Assembly (NCBI GenBank): GCA_003557825.1
Contig: PWNM01000464.1
Span: forward strand, 1-7,718
Reading direction: 5' to 3'
DNA length: 7,718 nt
Origin: Candidatus Hydrogenedentota bacterium
GTDB lineage: Bacteria > Hydrogenedentota > Hydrogenedentia > Hydrogenedentales > SLHB01
Shown: positions 1 to 6,113 of the stretch, piece after piece
Position numbering within the stretch: position 1 is the stretch's first letter
Layout: each line of letters begins with the position of its first letter
Notes under the pieces: generated by a model
Databases searched by the model: none
What the model was told of the DNA's origin: nothing
Seen by the model: the letters and a program-made list of their open reading frames with translations, nothing else
Position numbers and translations under genes: made by a program

Positions 1-929
1 AGATCGCGATGCCGTTCGTTCAGGGTATCGAGTTCGGCAGGGTCGAAATCGGTGTCCGTCGCATAGGCCTGCACGTCCCGGGCGAGGTCGTCGAGTTCGG
101 ACCGCACGGTTTCGAGGCGGCTTTCGGCGTCTTTCAACCGGGGGTCGATGTGCGCCAGTTCGCCCAACGCCCGGAGGGCCGTGTCCACGCCGTCGATGGC
201 CGCCGCGCCGTCGCTTTCGTAGAGGGCCGTATAGGCCTCAGACGTGAGGGACACCACCTGCTCGGCATTGGCGATGAGGGTGCGCCGGGTCTTGAGTTCG
301 TCTTCCTCGCCCGGTTCGAGGTTGGCGCTGTCGATTTCGCCCAGTTCGAAGCGGAGGAATTCGAGGCGGCGTTCCCGTTCGCGGTCGTGGGTTTCGAGGT
401 CGGCGATGGCCCGCTCGGTCTCGCGGAGTTGGCGCACCCGGTCGGCCACGGCGGCCGCGGCGTCTTCGGTTCCTGCGAACCCATCGAGCAGTTCGAGTTG
501 CCGGTCCGTTTTGAGAAGGGACTGGTGCTCGTGTTGGCCGTGCATGTCCACCAGTTCGTCGCCGATCTGGGCCAATACGCCCACGGGCACGAGGTTGCCC
601 GCCGCATAGGCCCGGCTTCGACCGTCGGCCGTGACCACCCGCGACACGAGCAGTTCGTGGTCTTCGAGTTCGATGTCGTGTTCGCGAAGCATGGCAGCCA
701 ACCGCTTCGAGGGCTGGGCCACGCGAAACACGGCGTCCACCTTGGCCCGCTTGGCCCCTTCGCGGACGGCATCGCTCGACGCCCGCGCCCCGAGGACGAG
801 GTTGAGGGCGCCGACAATGATCGATTTGCCCGCGCCGGTCTCGCCCGTCATGGCGGTGAAACCCTCGGGAAATTCGAGCTCGAGGGCGTCGATCAATGCG
901 TAGTTCTGTATCCGGAGTGTTTCGAGCAT
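1..929 (-). CDS. recN: DNA repair protein RecN, N-terminal part (cut by window edge)
   Basis: RecN is an SMC-like ATPase that acts early in double-strand break repair by holding DNA ends or sister molecules together. About 309 residues are visible from the ATG at 929; the rest (family length about 550-570) lies beyond base 1. The N-terminus, MLETLRIQNYALID, is typical of the family. The Walker A motif GETGAGKS is at residues 29-36, and the RecN signature DMHGQHEHQSLL falls at about 131-143. It is followed by a charged, Leu/Glu/Arg-rich stretch that should be the first arm of the coiled coil. AGGA lies 6 bases before the start codon. The gene begins 17 bases after the tlyA stop, so it is probably the last or a late member of the operon. 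No LexA-type box is seen near its start. The reading frame was followed without a stop. Identification is secure. Confidence 0.96.
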   Translation of the reverse strand, partial: MLETLRIQNYALIDALELEFPEGFTAMTGETGAGKSIIVGALNLVLGARASSDAVREGAKRAKVDAVFRVAQPSKRLAAMLREHDIELEDHELLVSRVVTADGRSRAYAAGNLVPVGVLAQIGDELVDMHGQHEHQSLLKTDRQLELLDGFAGTEDAAAAVADRVRQLRETERAIADLETHDRERERRLEFLRFELGEIDSANLEPGEEDELKTRRTLIANAEQVVSLTSEAYTALYESDGAAAIDGVDTALRALGELAHIDPRLKDAESRLETVRSELDDLARDVQAYATDTDFDPAELDTLNERHRD

Positions 930-946
930 GCGGCGTCCTGCCCGGT

Positions 947-1693
947 CTACGAGGGGGGAGGCGCACCCCGGCGGAAATGGGCCAGGTATTCGCGGTTGCC
1001 CGCCGGACCGGTCAGCGGTGAGGGTATCACACCTTGCGGCGAAAATCCTAGATCCGCGGCGATGTCGAGGATGTCTTGCACCACCCGTTGGCGGACGGCC
1101 TCGTCGCGCACCACGCCGCCTTTGCCGACCTGGTCCTTGCCCGCCTCGAATTGGGGTTTGATCAACGCCACGCCTTCGGCTTCGGGCGCAAGCAAGGCCC
1201 GCAACGGCGGCAGCACCAACCGCAACGAGATGAAAGAGCAATCGGCCGTGAAGAATCGGGGCTGTTCAGGCAGGGTTCCAGGTTCGAGATGGCGGATGTT
1301 GGTCCGTTCGAGGACGACGACCCGGGGATCCTGACGGAGGGACCAGGCCAGTTGGCCGTAGCCCACGTCCACGGCATAGACCTTCGCCGCGCCGTGCTGC
1401 AACAGGCAATCCGTAAAGCCCCCCGTCGACGCGCCCACATCAATGGCGACGGCATCGGTCACGTCCAGCGGAAAGGCATCGAAGGCCGCCTCCAGTTTGT
1501 CGCCGCCCCGGCTGACAAACCGCGCCTCATCGACGATGATCAGGGGCGTGTCGGGCGGCACGCGCAGACCGGGCTTGTCGAAGGGTTCGCCTGCGGCGTT
1601 TTGCACATGACCGGTGAGGATCAGCCCTTGCGCCTTCGACCGGCTTACCCCCGCCTGCCGCTGCACCAGGATATCGAGGCGTTCCTTGTCCAC
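947..1693 (-). CDS. tlyA: TlyA family rRNA 2'-O-methyltransferase
   Basis: TlyA enzymes use S-adenosylmethionine to methylate the 2'-OH of cytidines in 16S and/or 23S rRNA. Some members were named haemolysins, but that label is not a safe guide to function. The protein has 248 residues, which is normal for the family. An S4 RNA-binding domain covers about residues 4-55 (RLDILVQRQAGVSRSKAQ). Then come the SRGGDKLE motif at 61-68, the SAM-binding loop IDVGASTGGFTD at 84-95, DCSFIS at 151-156, KPQFE at 179-183 and GPAGNREYL at 229-237. These make up the usual FtsJ-like fold with its Lys/Asp/Lys catalytic set. The start is GTG at 1693, 6 bases after the ispF stop, with no clear Shine-Dalgarno, so translation is probably coupled to ispF. 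Identification of the family is firm; the exact rRNA target is not visible. Confidence 0.95.
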   Translation of the reverse strand: MDKERLDILVQRQAGVSRSKAQGLILTGHVQNAAGEPFDKPGLRVPPDTPLIIVDEARFVSRGGDKLEAAFDAFPLDVTDAVAIDVGASTGGFTDCLLQHGAAKVYAVDVGYGQLAWSLRQDPRVVVLERTNIRHLEPGTLPEQPRFFTADCSFISLRLVLPPLRALLAPEAEGVALIKPQFEAGKDQVGKGGVVRDEAVRQRVVQDILDIAADLGFSPQGVIPSPLTGPAGNREYLAHFRRGAPPPS

Positions 1694-1699
1694 GGCGCG

Positions 1700-2179
1700 T
1701 CAGGCTGGGCGCGGTTCGAGCAGCGCCACGGCCTGGGCGCTGATGGCCTCGCCCCGGCCTTCCGGTCCCACGTGTTCGTTCGTCTTTGCTTTGACCGACA
1801 CCTGCTCGACGGCCAGGCCCAGGCACTCGGCCAGATTCCGCCGGATGGCATCGATATGGGGGTTGAGCTTGGGCCGTTGGGCTACGATGGTGGAATCGAT
1901 ATTGCCGATGACCCAGCCCGCCTCGGCGATGCGACCGGCGGCATCGCGCAACAGGTCGAAGCTGTCCACGCCCTTATAACGGGGATCCGTGTCGGGGAAG
2001 AGGGCTCCAATGTTGCCCAGGGCGGCGGCCCCGAGTAGGGCGTCGATAATGGCATGGGTGAGCACATCCGCGTCGGAATGGCCCGCCAGCCCCTTTTCAA
2101 AGGGGACGGACACGCCGCCAAGGATAAGCGGACGGCCCGTTTCGAGCCGGTGGAGGTCGTATCCCGTACCTATGCGCAT
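1700..2179 (-). CDS. ispF: 2-C-methyl-D-erythritol 2,4-cyclodiphosphate synthase
   Basis: IspF carries out the fifth MEP-pathway step: it cyclises CDP-methylerythritol 2-phosphate to methylerythritol 2,4-cyclodiphosphate with loss of CMP. It is a zinc-dependent homotrimer in the cytoplasm. The 159-residue length is typical. The zinc ligands are visible as D8 and H10 (GTGYDLHRL) and H42 (GHSDADVLTH, residues 33-42). GNIGALFPDTDPRYKG and the C-terminal KAKTNEHVGPEGRGEAI block are also characteristic. The ATG at 2179 is chosen because the protein then begins MRIGTGYDLH as in other IspF proteins, and AAAGGA lies 8 bases upstream. The gene overlaps the end of ispD by 10 bases, so the two consecutive-pathway enzymes are probably translationally coupled. 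They are separate proteins, not the IspDF fusion found in some proteobacteria. Confidence 0.97.
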   Translation of the reverse strand: MRIGTGYDLHRLETGRPLILGGVSVPFEKGLAGHSDADVLTHAIIDALLGAAALGNIGALFPDTDPRYKGVDSFDLLRDAAGRIAEAGWVIGNIDSTIVAQRPKLNPHIDAIRRNLAECLGLAVEQVSVKAKTNEHVGPEGRGEAISAQAVALLEPRPA

Positions 2180-2868
2180 GAGGCGAGTCCTTTCTCCACG
2201 ACGCAACACGCCAGGGCCAGGTCGGCGGGCGTGGTGATCTTGAAATTCAGGGCCGTCCCGGGCACGAGTTTGACCCGATGCCCCGTTCGGCAGGCGAGGG
2301 TAGCGTCGTCCGTCCCGAGGTATCCCGATTCCCGGGCCTGGGCATGGGCCTCGCGCAAGACGGCCACCTGAAACACCTGAGGCGTTTGGCAGGCCCACAG
2401 CCGGCTGCGGTCGGGCGTCTCGATCAGAAAATCTTCCGGATCGGCTACGAGGATGGTGTCCGCCGAGGGAATGGCCACGGTGGCCGCGCCGTATCGCGCC
2501 GCGGCGTCGATGGCCGCCTGAACCGTGTCGGGATGGACAAAGGGCCGGGCGGCGTCGTGGATGGCCACGATATCCGTGTCCGGGTCGAGCCTGTCGAGTC
2601 CGCGGGCGACCGATTCCTGCCGTTCGGCCCCGCCCTCGATGACGGTCGGCGCGTCGGCGGCGAAGTGCGATGCCAACACCGCCTCGAAGTCGGCCACATG
2701 CCCCGCCGGAGCCAAGATCACCGCCTGGGCCGTCAACCCCAACGGCGCGAGCTGTTCGAGGGTCCGCACAAGCATGGGCCGTCCGGCCAAGTCGACCAGC
2801 GCTTTGGGGCCGCCTGCCCCGAGACGGGTTCCCATGCCCGCCGCCGGGATCAGCAACTGCGTTTTCAC
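2170..2868 (-). CDS. ispD: 2-C-methyl-D-erythritol 4-phosphate cytidylyltransferase
   Basis: IspD transfers CMP from CTP to methylerythritol 4-phosphate, the third step of the MEP pathway. The 232-residue length is normal. Family motifs appear in order: the nucleotide-binding PAAGMGTRLG at 8-17 with the following GPKAL (Lys 22), GGAERQESV at 79-87, HDAARPF at 104-110, RLWACQTPQ at 156-164, TDDA at 186-189 and NFKITTP at 208-214. The start is a GTG whose bases overlap the stop of the preceding PIN-TRAM gene (GTGA, 2865-2868). No Shine-Dalgarno is visible, which points to termination-reinitiation coupling. The stop lies inside the start region of ispF. The PIN-TRAM, ispD, ispF order is known from Gram-positive genomes. 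Identification is secure. Confidence 0.96.
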   Translation of the reverse strand: MKTQLLIPAAGMGTRLGAGGPKALVDLAGRPMLVRTLEQLAPLGLTAQAVILAPAGHVADFEAVLASHFAADAPTVIEGGAERQESVARGLDRLDPDTDIVAIHDAARPFVHPDTVQAAIDAAARYGAATVAIPSADTILVADPEDFLIETPDRSRLWACQTPQVFQVAVLREAHAQARESGYLGTDDATLACRTGHRVKLVPGTALNFKITTPADLALACCVVEKGLASCA

Positions 2869-3911
2869 GACAAAATGGATTGCAGTTTCGAGAAGATCAT
2901 CCGGCCCGCCGAGGTTTGCAGTACGCTGGTGACGATGACCGCCACGTCGCGGCCCACAAAGTCCCGGCCGCCGTCGACGACCACCATGGTCCCGTCGTCC
3001 AGATACCCCACGCCCTGCAAGGCTTCTTTGCCTTCCTTGATGATCTTGACCTCCATGGTCTCATCGGGCAGCACCGCCGGTTTGAGGGCATTGGCCAGGT
3101 CGTTGATATTGAGCACCTCGACGCCGTCGATCTGGGCGACTTTGTTCAGGTTCAGGTCGTTGGTGAGTATCTTGGCGTTGAATTTAATCCCAAGGCGGAC
3201 CAGTTTGCCGTCCACCTCGTTCACCTCGACCGGATCGTCTTCGATGACCTTGACCTTCACCTTGCTGTCGGGTGCTTGGAGTTGCTTCAGGATATCCAGT
3301 CCCCGACGGCCTCGGGCCCGGCGCAATACGTCGCTCGAATCGGCGATGTTCTGGAGCTCTTTCAACACAAACCGGGGAACCAGCAGCATCCCCTCGATGA
3401 ACCCCGTCTCGCAGATCTCGGCGATGCGTCCATCGATGATCACGCTCGTATCCACGACTTTGGGCAGCGAATCGATGTAGTTGTCGCGGTGCACGGCGCG
3501 GATAAGGGATTCCCAATTCGACGCCCGGGTCAGGCCCAGGAAAATGCCCACGAAACCGAAGATCAGCACCAGCGAGCAGATAAAAAAGGTCTTCACCACC
3601 GTGTCGACATCCTCTGGGAAATACATGTCGACGATGAACTGGCCCAGGACGAATCCCACAACCAACGCCAGGGCGATGGCGACCAACGCCGGCGAGATGC
3701 GCTCGAACACTTCCTGCGTGACAAACCGCAGCAAGAACATGACCAGTAAAGAGACGCCGACGCCGACAGCGCCGCCGCCAAGACTCCACAGGATGAACTG
3801 TTCAGTCGAGATAGGGGGCGTACCATAGTTTTGTACCAGATAAGATGCCCACAACCCGCCCATGATGGCACACGCCAATATGAAACACGCTCGAATAATT
3901 TTAATACCCAT
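2865..3911 (-). CDS. Membrane PIN-TRAM domain protein (YacL-like)
   Basis: This 348-residue membrane protein has a cytoplasmic nuclease-like domain. Four hydrophobic segments, at about residues 4-25, 38-62, 75-98 and 107-128, are predicted membrane helices. A PIN domain follows, with acidic residues in the usual places: D154 and D160 (VVDTSVIIDGRI), E185 in KELQ, D191/D194, and TND at 250-252. A TRAM domain, a small RNA-binding beta-barrel, covers about 282-344 (KIIKEGKEALQGVGYLDDGT onward). PIN domains are metal-dependent RNases, so membrane-linked RNA cleavage is a reasonable inference; the family's physiological substrate is poorly known. The ATG at 3911 is chosen because AGGAG sits 8 bases upstream; a TTG at 3947 would add 12 residues but has no such site. 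This is the first gene of the operon with ispD, ispF, tlyA and recN. No PIN acidic residue looks lost. Confidence 0.92.
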   Translation of the reverse strand: MGIKIIRACFILACAIMGGLWASYLVQNYGTPPISTEQFILWSLGGGAVGVGVSLLVMFLLRFVTQEVFERISPALVAIALALVVGFVLGQFIVDMYFPEDVDTVVKTFFICSLVLIFGFVGIFLGLTRASNWESLIRAVHRDNYIDSLPKVVDTSVIIDGRIAEICETGFIEGMLLVPRFVLKELQNIADSSDVLRRARGRRGLDILKQLQAPDSKVKVKVIEDDPVEVNEVDGKLVRLGIKFNAKILTNDLNLNKVAQIDGVEVLNINDLANALKPAVLPDETMEVKIIKEGKEALQGVGYLDDGTMVVVDGGRDFVGRDVAVIVTSVLQTSAGRMIFSKLQSILS

Positions 3912-4040
3912 GAACGATACTCCTGTTTTTGATGATACGAGATTCAACTGTATTAAAAGGAACGTGAGTGTTCCTAAGCCCCTCTATATACCTTAGTTAT
4001 AGCAACGCCTGCCAGGAACCGTATCATGCCCGGCGGGGAT
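3912..4040 (-). promoter_or_regulatory. Intergenic region with inverted repeats; probable promoter of the PIN-TRAM-isp-tlyA-recN operon
   Basis: This 129-base gap separates the yggU stop from the operon start and is locally AT-richer than its flanks. It contains -10-like hexamers on the minus strand (TATATA at 3985-3990, and TATAAC a little upstream), but no convincing -35 at the right distance, so the exact promoter is not settled. Two inverted repeats lie next to them: CTAAG/CTTAG around the TATATA (3974-3996), and GGAAC-6 bases-GTTCC at 3959-3974. Their position suggests operator or mRNA-leader roles, but this is inference. No hairpin with a U-tract ends the yggU transcript, so readthrough from accA-yggU is possible. 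Confidence 0.4.
3920..3924 (-). promoter_or_regulatory. Ribosome binding site that fixes the PIN-TRAM start
   Basis: The sequence AGGAG on the minus strand lies 8 bases before the ATG at 3911. It favours this ATG over the in-frame TTG at 3947. Confidence 0.75.
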
Positions 4041-4328
4041 TTATCCCTCCGGAAACAGGCGTTTTGTCAGTTCGGCGTCGGTCATGCCGGCCACCGCGAT
4101 GGTCTTCTCGCGGCTTTTCGCCCCGGAAACCACGGTTACCGCACGCTTGGGCACGCCCAACCGTTCCGCCAGGAAGACCGTCAACGCCTTGTTCGCCGCC
4201 CCTTCCACCGGCGGAGCCGTCAGGGCCACGCGGATCCGGCCGTCGGATTCCCGAATGACCGCATTTCGCGATGCCCGCGGCTGGACCCGAACCTGGAACG
4301 TCGCTCGGGATGCCTCGGCGGCGGACAT
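4041..4328 (-). CDS. YggU/UPF0235 (DUF167) family protein
   Basis: This 95-residue protein matches the small DUF167/UPF0235 family in length and motifs. The visible blocks are VQPRASRNAV near residues 15-24, VALTAPPVEGAANKAL at about 34-49 and VVSGAKSREKTI at about 66-77. The family has a compact alpha/beta fold, and its molecular function is not established. In many bacteria it sits beside YggT-type or cell-division genes. Here it follows accA by only 4 bases (accA stop at 4333, ATG at 4328), so the two probably share a transcript and are translationally coupled; no good Shine-Dalgarno is seen. The ATG start gives a normal length. Confidence 0.88.
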   Translation of the reverse strand: MSAAEASRATFQVRVQPRASRNAVIRESDGRIRVALTAPPVEGAANKALTVFLAERLGVPKRAVTVVSGAKSREKTIAVAGMTDAELTKRLFPEG

Positions 4329-4332
4329 CCGT

Positions 4333-5334
4333 CTAGTCAGCAGATTCCGCGCCGGCTGCTGCGGTTTCACGGGTCGCGGGGTCCTGCTGACCCCAAACGC
4401 CCATGCTGCGGAATCGTTGGCGACGGCGTTCAATGGTCCATTGCCCCGACTTGCACCCCTCGATAAACCGATCCATCGATTCGGCCACCTGCCGGGCCGC
4501 CTCGTTGGGGTCTTGGTGGGCGCCGCCCAGGGGTTCTTTGACGACTTCGTCAATCACCTCCAGGTTCTTCAACTCTTCGGCCGTCACCCGCAACGCCGAT
4601 GCCGCCAGTTCTTTTTTTTCGGCATCGCGCCACAGGATCTCGGCGCAGCGCTCCGGCGGACAGATCACGTAGATCGCATGTTCGAGCATGGCGATCCAGT
4701 CGCCCACCGCAATGGCCAATGCGCCGCCGCTGCCGCCCTCGCCCAGGACCGCGCAGTACACCGGTACATTCACCCGCATCAGTTTCCATAGATTTCGCGC
4801 AATGGCCGGCCCTTGGCCGTGCTGCTCGGCTTCGATGCCCGGATGGGCGGCCGGCGTATCCACAAAGGTCATGATGGGCAGCCGGAGCCGTTCCGCCATC
4901 TCGAACAGCCGGTAGGCCTTGCGATAGCCTTCGGGATGGGGCATGCCGAAGTTACGCTCGACCTTTTCCTCGGTCGATATGCCCTTCTGCTGCCCGGCAA
5001 CAGCCACGGTATGTCCTTTATACCGGCCGATACCGCAGATCAACGCCGGATCGTCGCCAATGGCGCGGTCGCCATGGAGTTCGACGAAATCCTCGAATAA
5101 CCGTTTCGTATAGTCGAGCATCCGCGGTCGGGCCCCATGGCGCGCCACTTGAACGCGTTGCCATGGCGTCAGATGCGCAAATACCCGTTCCCGTTCCTTT
5201 TGTAGTTCTTCGGTTAGCCGTTGCCGTTCCGCATCATCGGTTGCCGCCTCGATGCGCTGCTCGAGTTCGAGCGCCTCCTTTTCAAAGGGTAGGCTCTGAT
5301 CGGCCGCGGCTTTACCCCTACGCCTATGCACCAC
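4333..5334 (-). CDS. accA: Acetyl-CoA carboxylase carboxyltransferase subunit alpha
   Basis: AccA pairs with AccD to form the carboxyltransferase that moves CO2 from biotin on AccB to acetyl-CoA, making malonyl-CoA for fatty acid synthesis. The 333 residues cover the whole family. The N-terminal helix region (LPFEKEALELEQRI, 15-28) is followed by LTPWQRVQVARH, LHGDRAIGDDPA, GQQKG, FGMPHPEGYRKAYRL (129-143), GEGGSGGALAIAVGD (198-212) and EPLGGAHQDP (267-276). The start is GTG at 5334 with AGGGAG 10 bases upstream; the next codon is also GTG. The usual DTPGAYPG block reads DTPAAHPG (159-166), and the next block reads QHGQGPAIARNL instead of the more common ERGQSEAIARNL. The fold motifs remain intact, so the gene looks functional. 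The C-terminal tail after about 315 is Ala-rich and variable. No accD lies in the window. Confidence 0.96.
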   Translation of the reverse strand: MVHRRRGKAAADQSLPFEKEALELEQRIEAATDDAERQRLTEELQKERERVFAHLTPWQRVQVARHGARPRMLDYTKRLFEDFVELHGDRAIGDDPALICGIGRYKGHTVAVAGQQKGISTEEKVERNFGMPHPEGYRKAYRLFEMAERLRLPIMTFVDTPAAHPGIEAEQHGQGPAIARNLWKLMRVNVPVYCAVLGEGGSGGALAIAVGDWIAMLEHAIYVICPPERCAEILWRDAEKKELAASALRVTAEELKNLEVIDEVVKEPLGGAHQDPNEAARQVAESMDRFIEGCKSGQWTIERRRQRFRSMGVWGQQDPATRETAAAGAESAD

Positions 5335-5441
5335 TAGATATCCACTCCCTGTCTGTTTCCGGCCCGGATTACCGGATGATACGTCGGTTTTCTATCGCGA
5401 TGCCTGGAAAGCAGTCGGTTGGTTCGCCCTATTTTGGGGAT

Positions 5442-5447
5442 AGTATA
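5442..5447 (-). promoter_or_regulatory. Possible -10 element for accA
   Basis: TATACT on the minus strand matches the sigma-70 -10 consensus at 5 of 6 positions and lies in an otherwise gene-free leader. The hexamer 17 bases upstream (TACAAC) is a poor -35, so this is a weak call. Confidence 0.3.
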
Positions 5448-5583
5448 TCAGACTTCGCCTCGGGGTTGTATGACTTTACGCAGTTCCGACGTCACCATAC
5501 ATTAACCCACTTTATCAATACCCGAGGACAGCGAAAAAGTTCCCCCCGACCGCAGCAGGCGGAAGGGCCCCGCCCGCCACGGC

Positions 5584-5615
5584 AAAAAAAGACTCCGACG
5601 GCTGGCCCGTCAGAG
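5584..5615 (-). terminator. Rho-independent terminator with U7 tract
   Basis: On the minus strand a hairpin forms from GACGG and CCGTC with a 5-base loop, extended past one mismatch by CTC/GAG (5593-5615). Two bases later comes a run of seven T (5590-5584). This is the classic intrinsic terminator layout for transcripts coming from the small gene at 5677-5829, and it isolates accA from upstream transcription. Confidence 0.8.
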
Positions 5616-5647
5616 ATCATAGTATGGATACGTCAAAAACGGCCCGG

Positions 5648-5677
5648 AATGGGCGTGATGAGGTCATCACGCCCATT
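5648..5677 (-). terminator. Long perfect hairpin at the stop of the small gene
   Basis: ATGGGCGTGATGA (5649-5661) is perfectly repeated in inverse at 5664-5676 around a 2-base centre, and one further A-T pair reaches into the TAA stop codon. On the minus strand a run of five T lies about 8 bases beyond the stem (5639-5635). It may be a first terminator or a 3' end stabiliser ahead of the U7 terminator at 5584-5615. The symmetric arms could also bind a protein dimer. Confidence 0.55.
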
Positions 5678-5829
5678 TAGGCTTCTTCAAGAACCTCTTC
5701 AAAGGCATCTTCAAAATACTCGGCATAGCATTCCAAATGCCAGTATTCGCCATCGAGGATCTTCACCTCATTGAACGAGATGTCCACTGGTTCGATGGCC
5801 TCATTGCAAAACGCGCACGTATGCGTCAT
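5677..5829 (-). CDS. Small putative zinc-binding protein (CxxC...HxxC), 50 aa
   Basis: This tiny gene encodes 50 residues: an N-terminal MTHTCAFCNEAIEP with C5-x2-C8, then YWHLECY with H31-x2-C34, and a strongly acidic end (EYFEDAFEEVLEEA). Two such pairs can hold one zinc ion, as in a half LIM-like or treble-clef knuckle; this is inferred from the spacing. Support for a real gene is strong despite its size: AGGAGGTGA lies just upstream with 9 bases between AGGAGG and the ATG, a good sigma-70 promoter sits about 60 bases before the start, and strong hairpins follow the stop. Its base composition is visibly less GC-rich than its neighbours. I do not recognise a named family. An adaptor or regulator that binds partners through the acidic tail is possible but unproven. 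Confidence 0.85.
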   Translation of the reverse strand: MTHTCAFCNEAIEPVDISFNEVKILDGEYWHLECYAEYFEDAFEEVLEEA

Positions 5830-5835
5830 GCGTAT

Positions 5836-5844
5836 TCACCTCCT
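5836..5844 (-). promoter_or_regulatory. Near-perfect Shine-Dalgarno of the 50-aa gene
   Basis: AGGAGGTGA on the minus strand is complementary to the 3' end of 16S rRNA over nine bases and lies at good distance from the ATG at 5829. It is the best ribosome binding site in the window and the main reason to accept so short a gene. Confidence 0.85.
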
Positions 5845-5888
5845 AACGATGTAAGATAGAAAGCGCTCTGTCAAGCGCAGTCGGCGAG

Positions 5889-5918
5889 CTTATACCACAA
5901 TAGTTTTCCCTTTGTCAA
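5889..5918 (-). promoter_or_regulatory. Sigma-70-type promoter of the 50-aa gene
   Basis: On the minus strand a perfect -35 TTGACA (5918-5913) is followed by 18 bases and the -10 TATAAG (5894-5889, 5 of 6). TGTGG just before the -10 gives a partial extended element. Transcription should start near 5882, leaving a leader of about 50 bases that contains the direct repeat GCGCTT twice. A-rich tracts at 5931-5965 lie upstream of the -35, where an UP element would be. Confidence 0.75.
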
Positions 5919-6070
5919 ATGCCGAGGCGATTTTTATTTAGAACGGCAGGGTTTTTATTGTATTTGGTGAGATTTGCAAGCGAAGGGGATCAAAATGCGT
6001 TATTTTGTGGGCGCAACGAACACAAAGGTAGGGGGAAACTTTTTTGTATTTTTTCTGCGCCATTTTCGGT
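5919..6070. other. AT-rich spacer between the phage-like cassette and the chromosomal genes
   Basis: This stretch has much lower GC than anything else in the window and carries several T-runs on the plus strand. No RNA gene or recognisable attachment site is evident; an att core cannot be confirmed because the other end of the presumed element is outside the window. One short minus-strand frame (ATG at 6063 to TAA at 5938, 41 codons) encodes a Lys-rich peptide with a CVRC pair, but it lacks a ribosome binding site and is not called as a gene. Confidence 0.5.
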
Positions 6071-6101
6071 ACGGCGGCGCGATCTGAGGCCGCGCCGCCG
6101 T
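6071..6101 (-). terminator. Perfect 11-bp GC hairpin closing the phage-like cassette
   Basis: ACGGCGGCGCG and its exact inverse flank a 9-base loop, 12 bases after the stop of the holin candidate. A transcript end or 3' stabiliser is likely from its place. No U-tract follows on the minus strand, so it does not meet the full intrinsic-terminator rule; on the plus strand the T-runs lie before, not after, the stem. Confidence 0.5.
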
Positions 6102-6113
6102 ATTCCCGCTCGG

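Larger units (their letters stand above)
5335..5676 (-). other. Gene-free stretch between the small zinc-binding gene and accA
   Basis: No credible coding sequence was found in these 342 bases on either strand. Reading in the minus direction it first holds a long hairpin at the stop of the small gene, then a U7 intrinsic terminator, then a GC-rich hairpin of uncertain role (5555-5577), and finally about 200 bases of accA leader. The leader has a -10-like TATACT at 5442-5447, about 105 bases before the accA GTG, but no good -35 at the right spacing. Near the gene it has short GC-rich inverted repeats (TCCGG/CCGGA at about 5358-5380). A 5' regulatory leader is possible but cannot be assigned to a known class. 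Confidence 0.55.

Noticed and set aside
2091..2106. CCCCTTTTCAAAGGGG inverted repeat, with a similar string near 5277-5289
   Set aside because: Both lie inside coding sequence where Pro-Phe-Glu-Lys codons explain them, so the likeness is chance.
9..3749. Long open frames on the plus strand, including a 441-codon and a 400-codon frame
   Set aside because: They lie opposite recN, tlyA, ispF, ispD and the PIN-TRAM gene, whose family motifs are unmistakable. Long antisense frames are expected in GC-rich DNA.
3912..3947. A 12-residue longer PIN-TRAM protein starting at the TTG at 3947
   Set aside because: The ATG at 3911 has AGGAG at ideal distance and begins just before the first membrane helix; the TTG has no such support.
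3959..3974. GGAAC...GTTCC repeat read as a Gram-positive LexA box controlling recN
   Set aside because: The gap between GAAC and GTTC is six bases rather than the four of the Bacillus-type SOS box, and the site is almost 3 kb from recN.
5163..5774. A 203-codon plus-strand frame across the accA start, the leader and the terminators
   Set aside because: It overlaps accA and the 50-aa gene in antisense, runs through the hairpins, and has no recognisable protein character or ribosome binding site.
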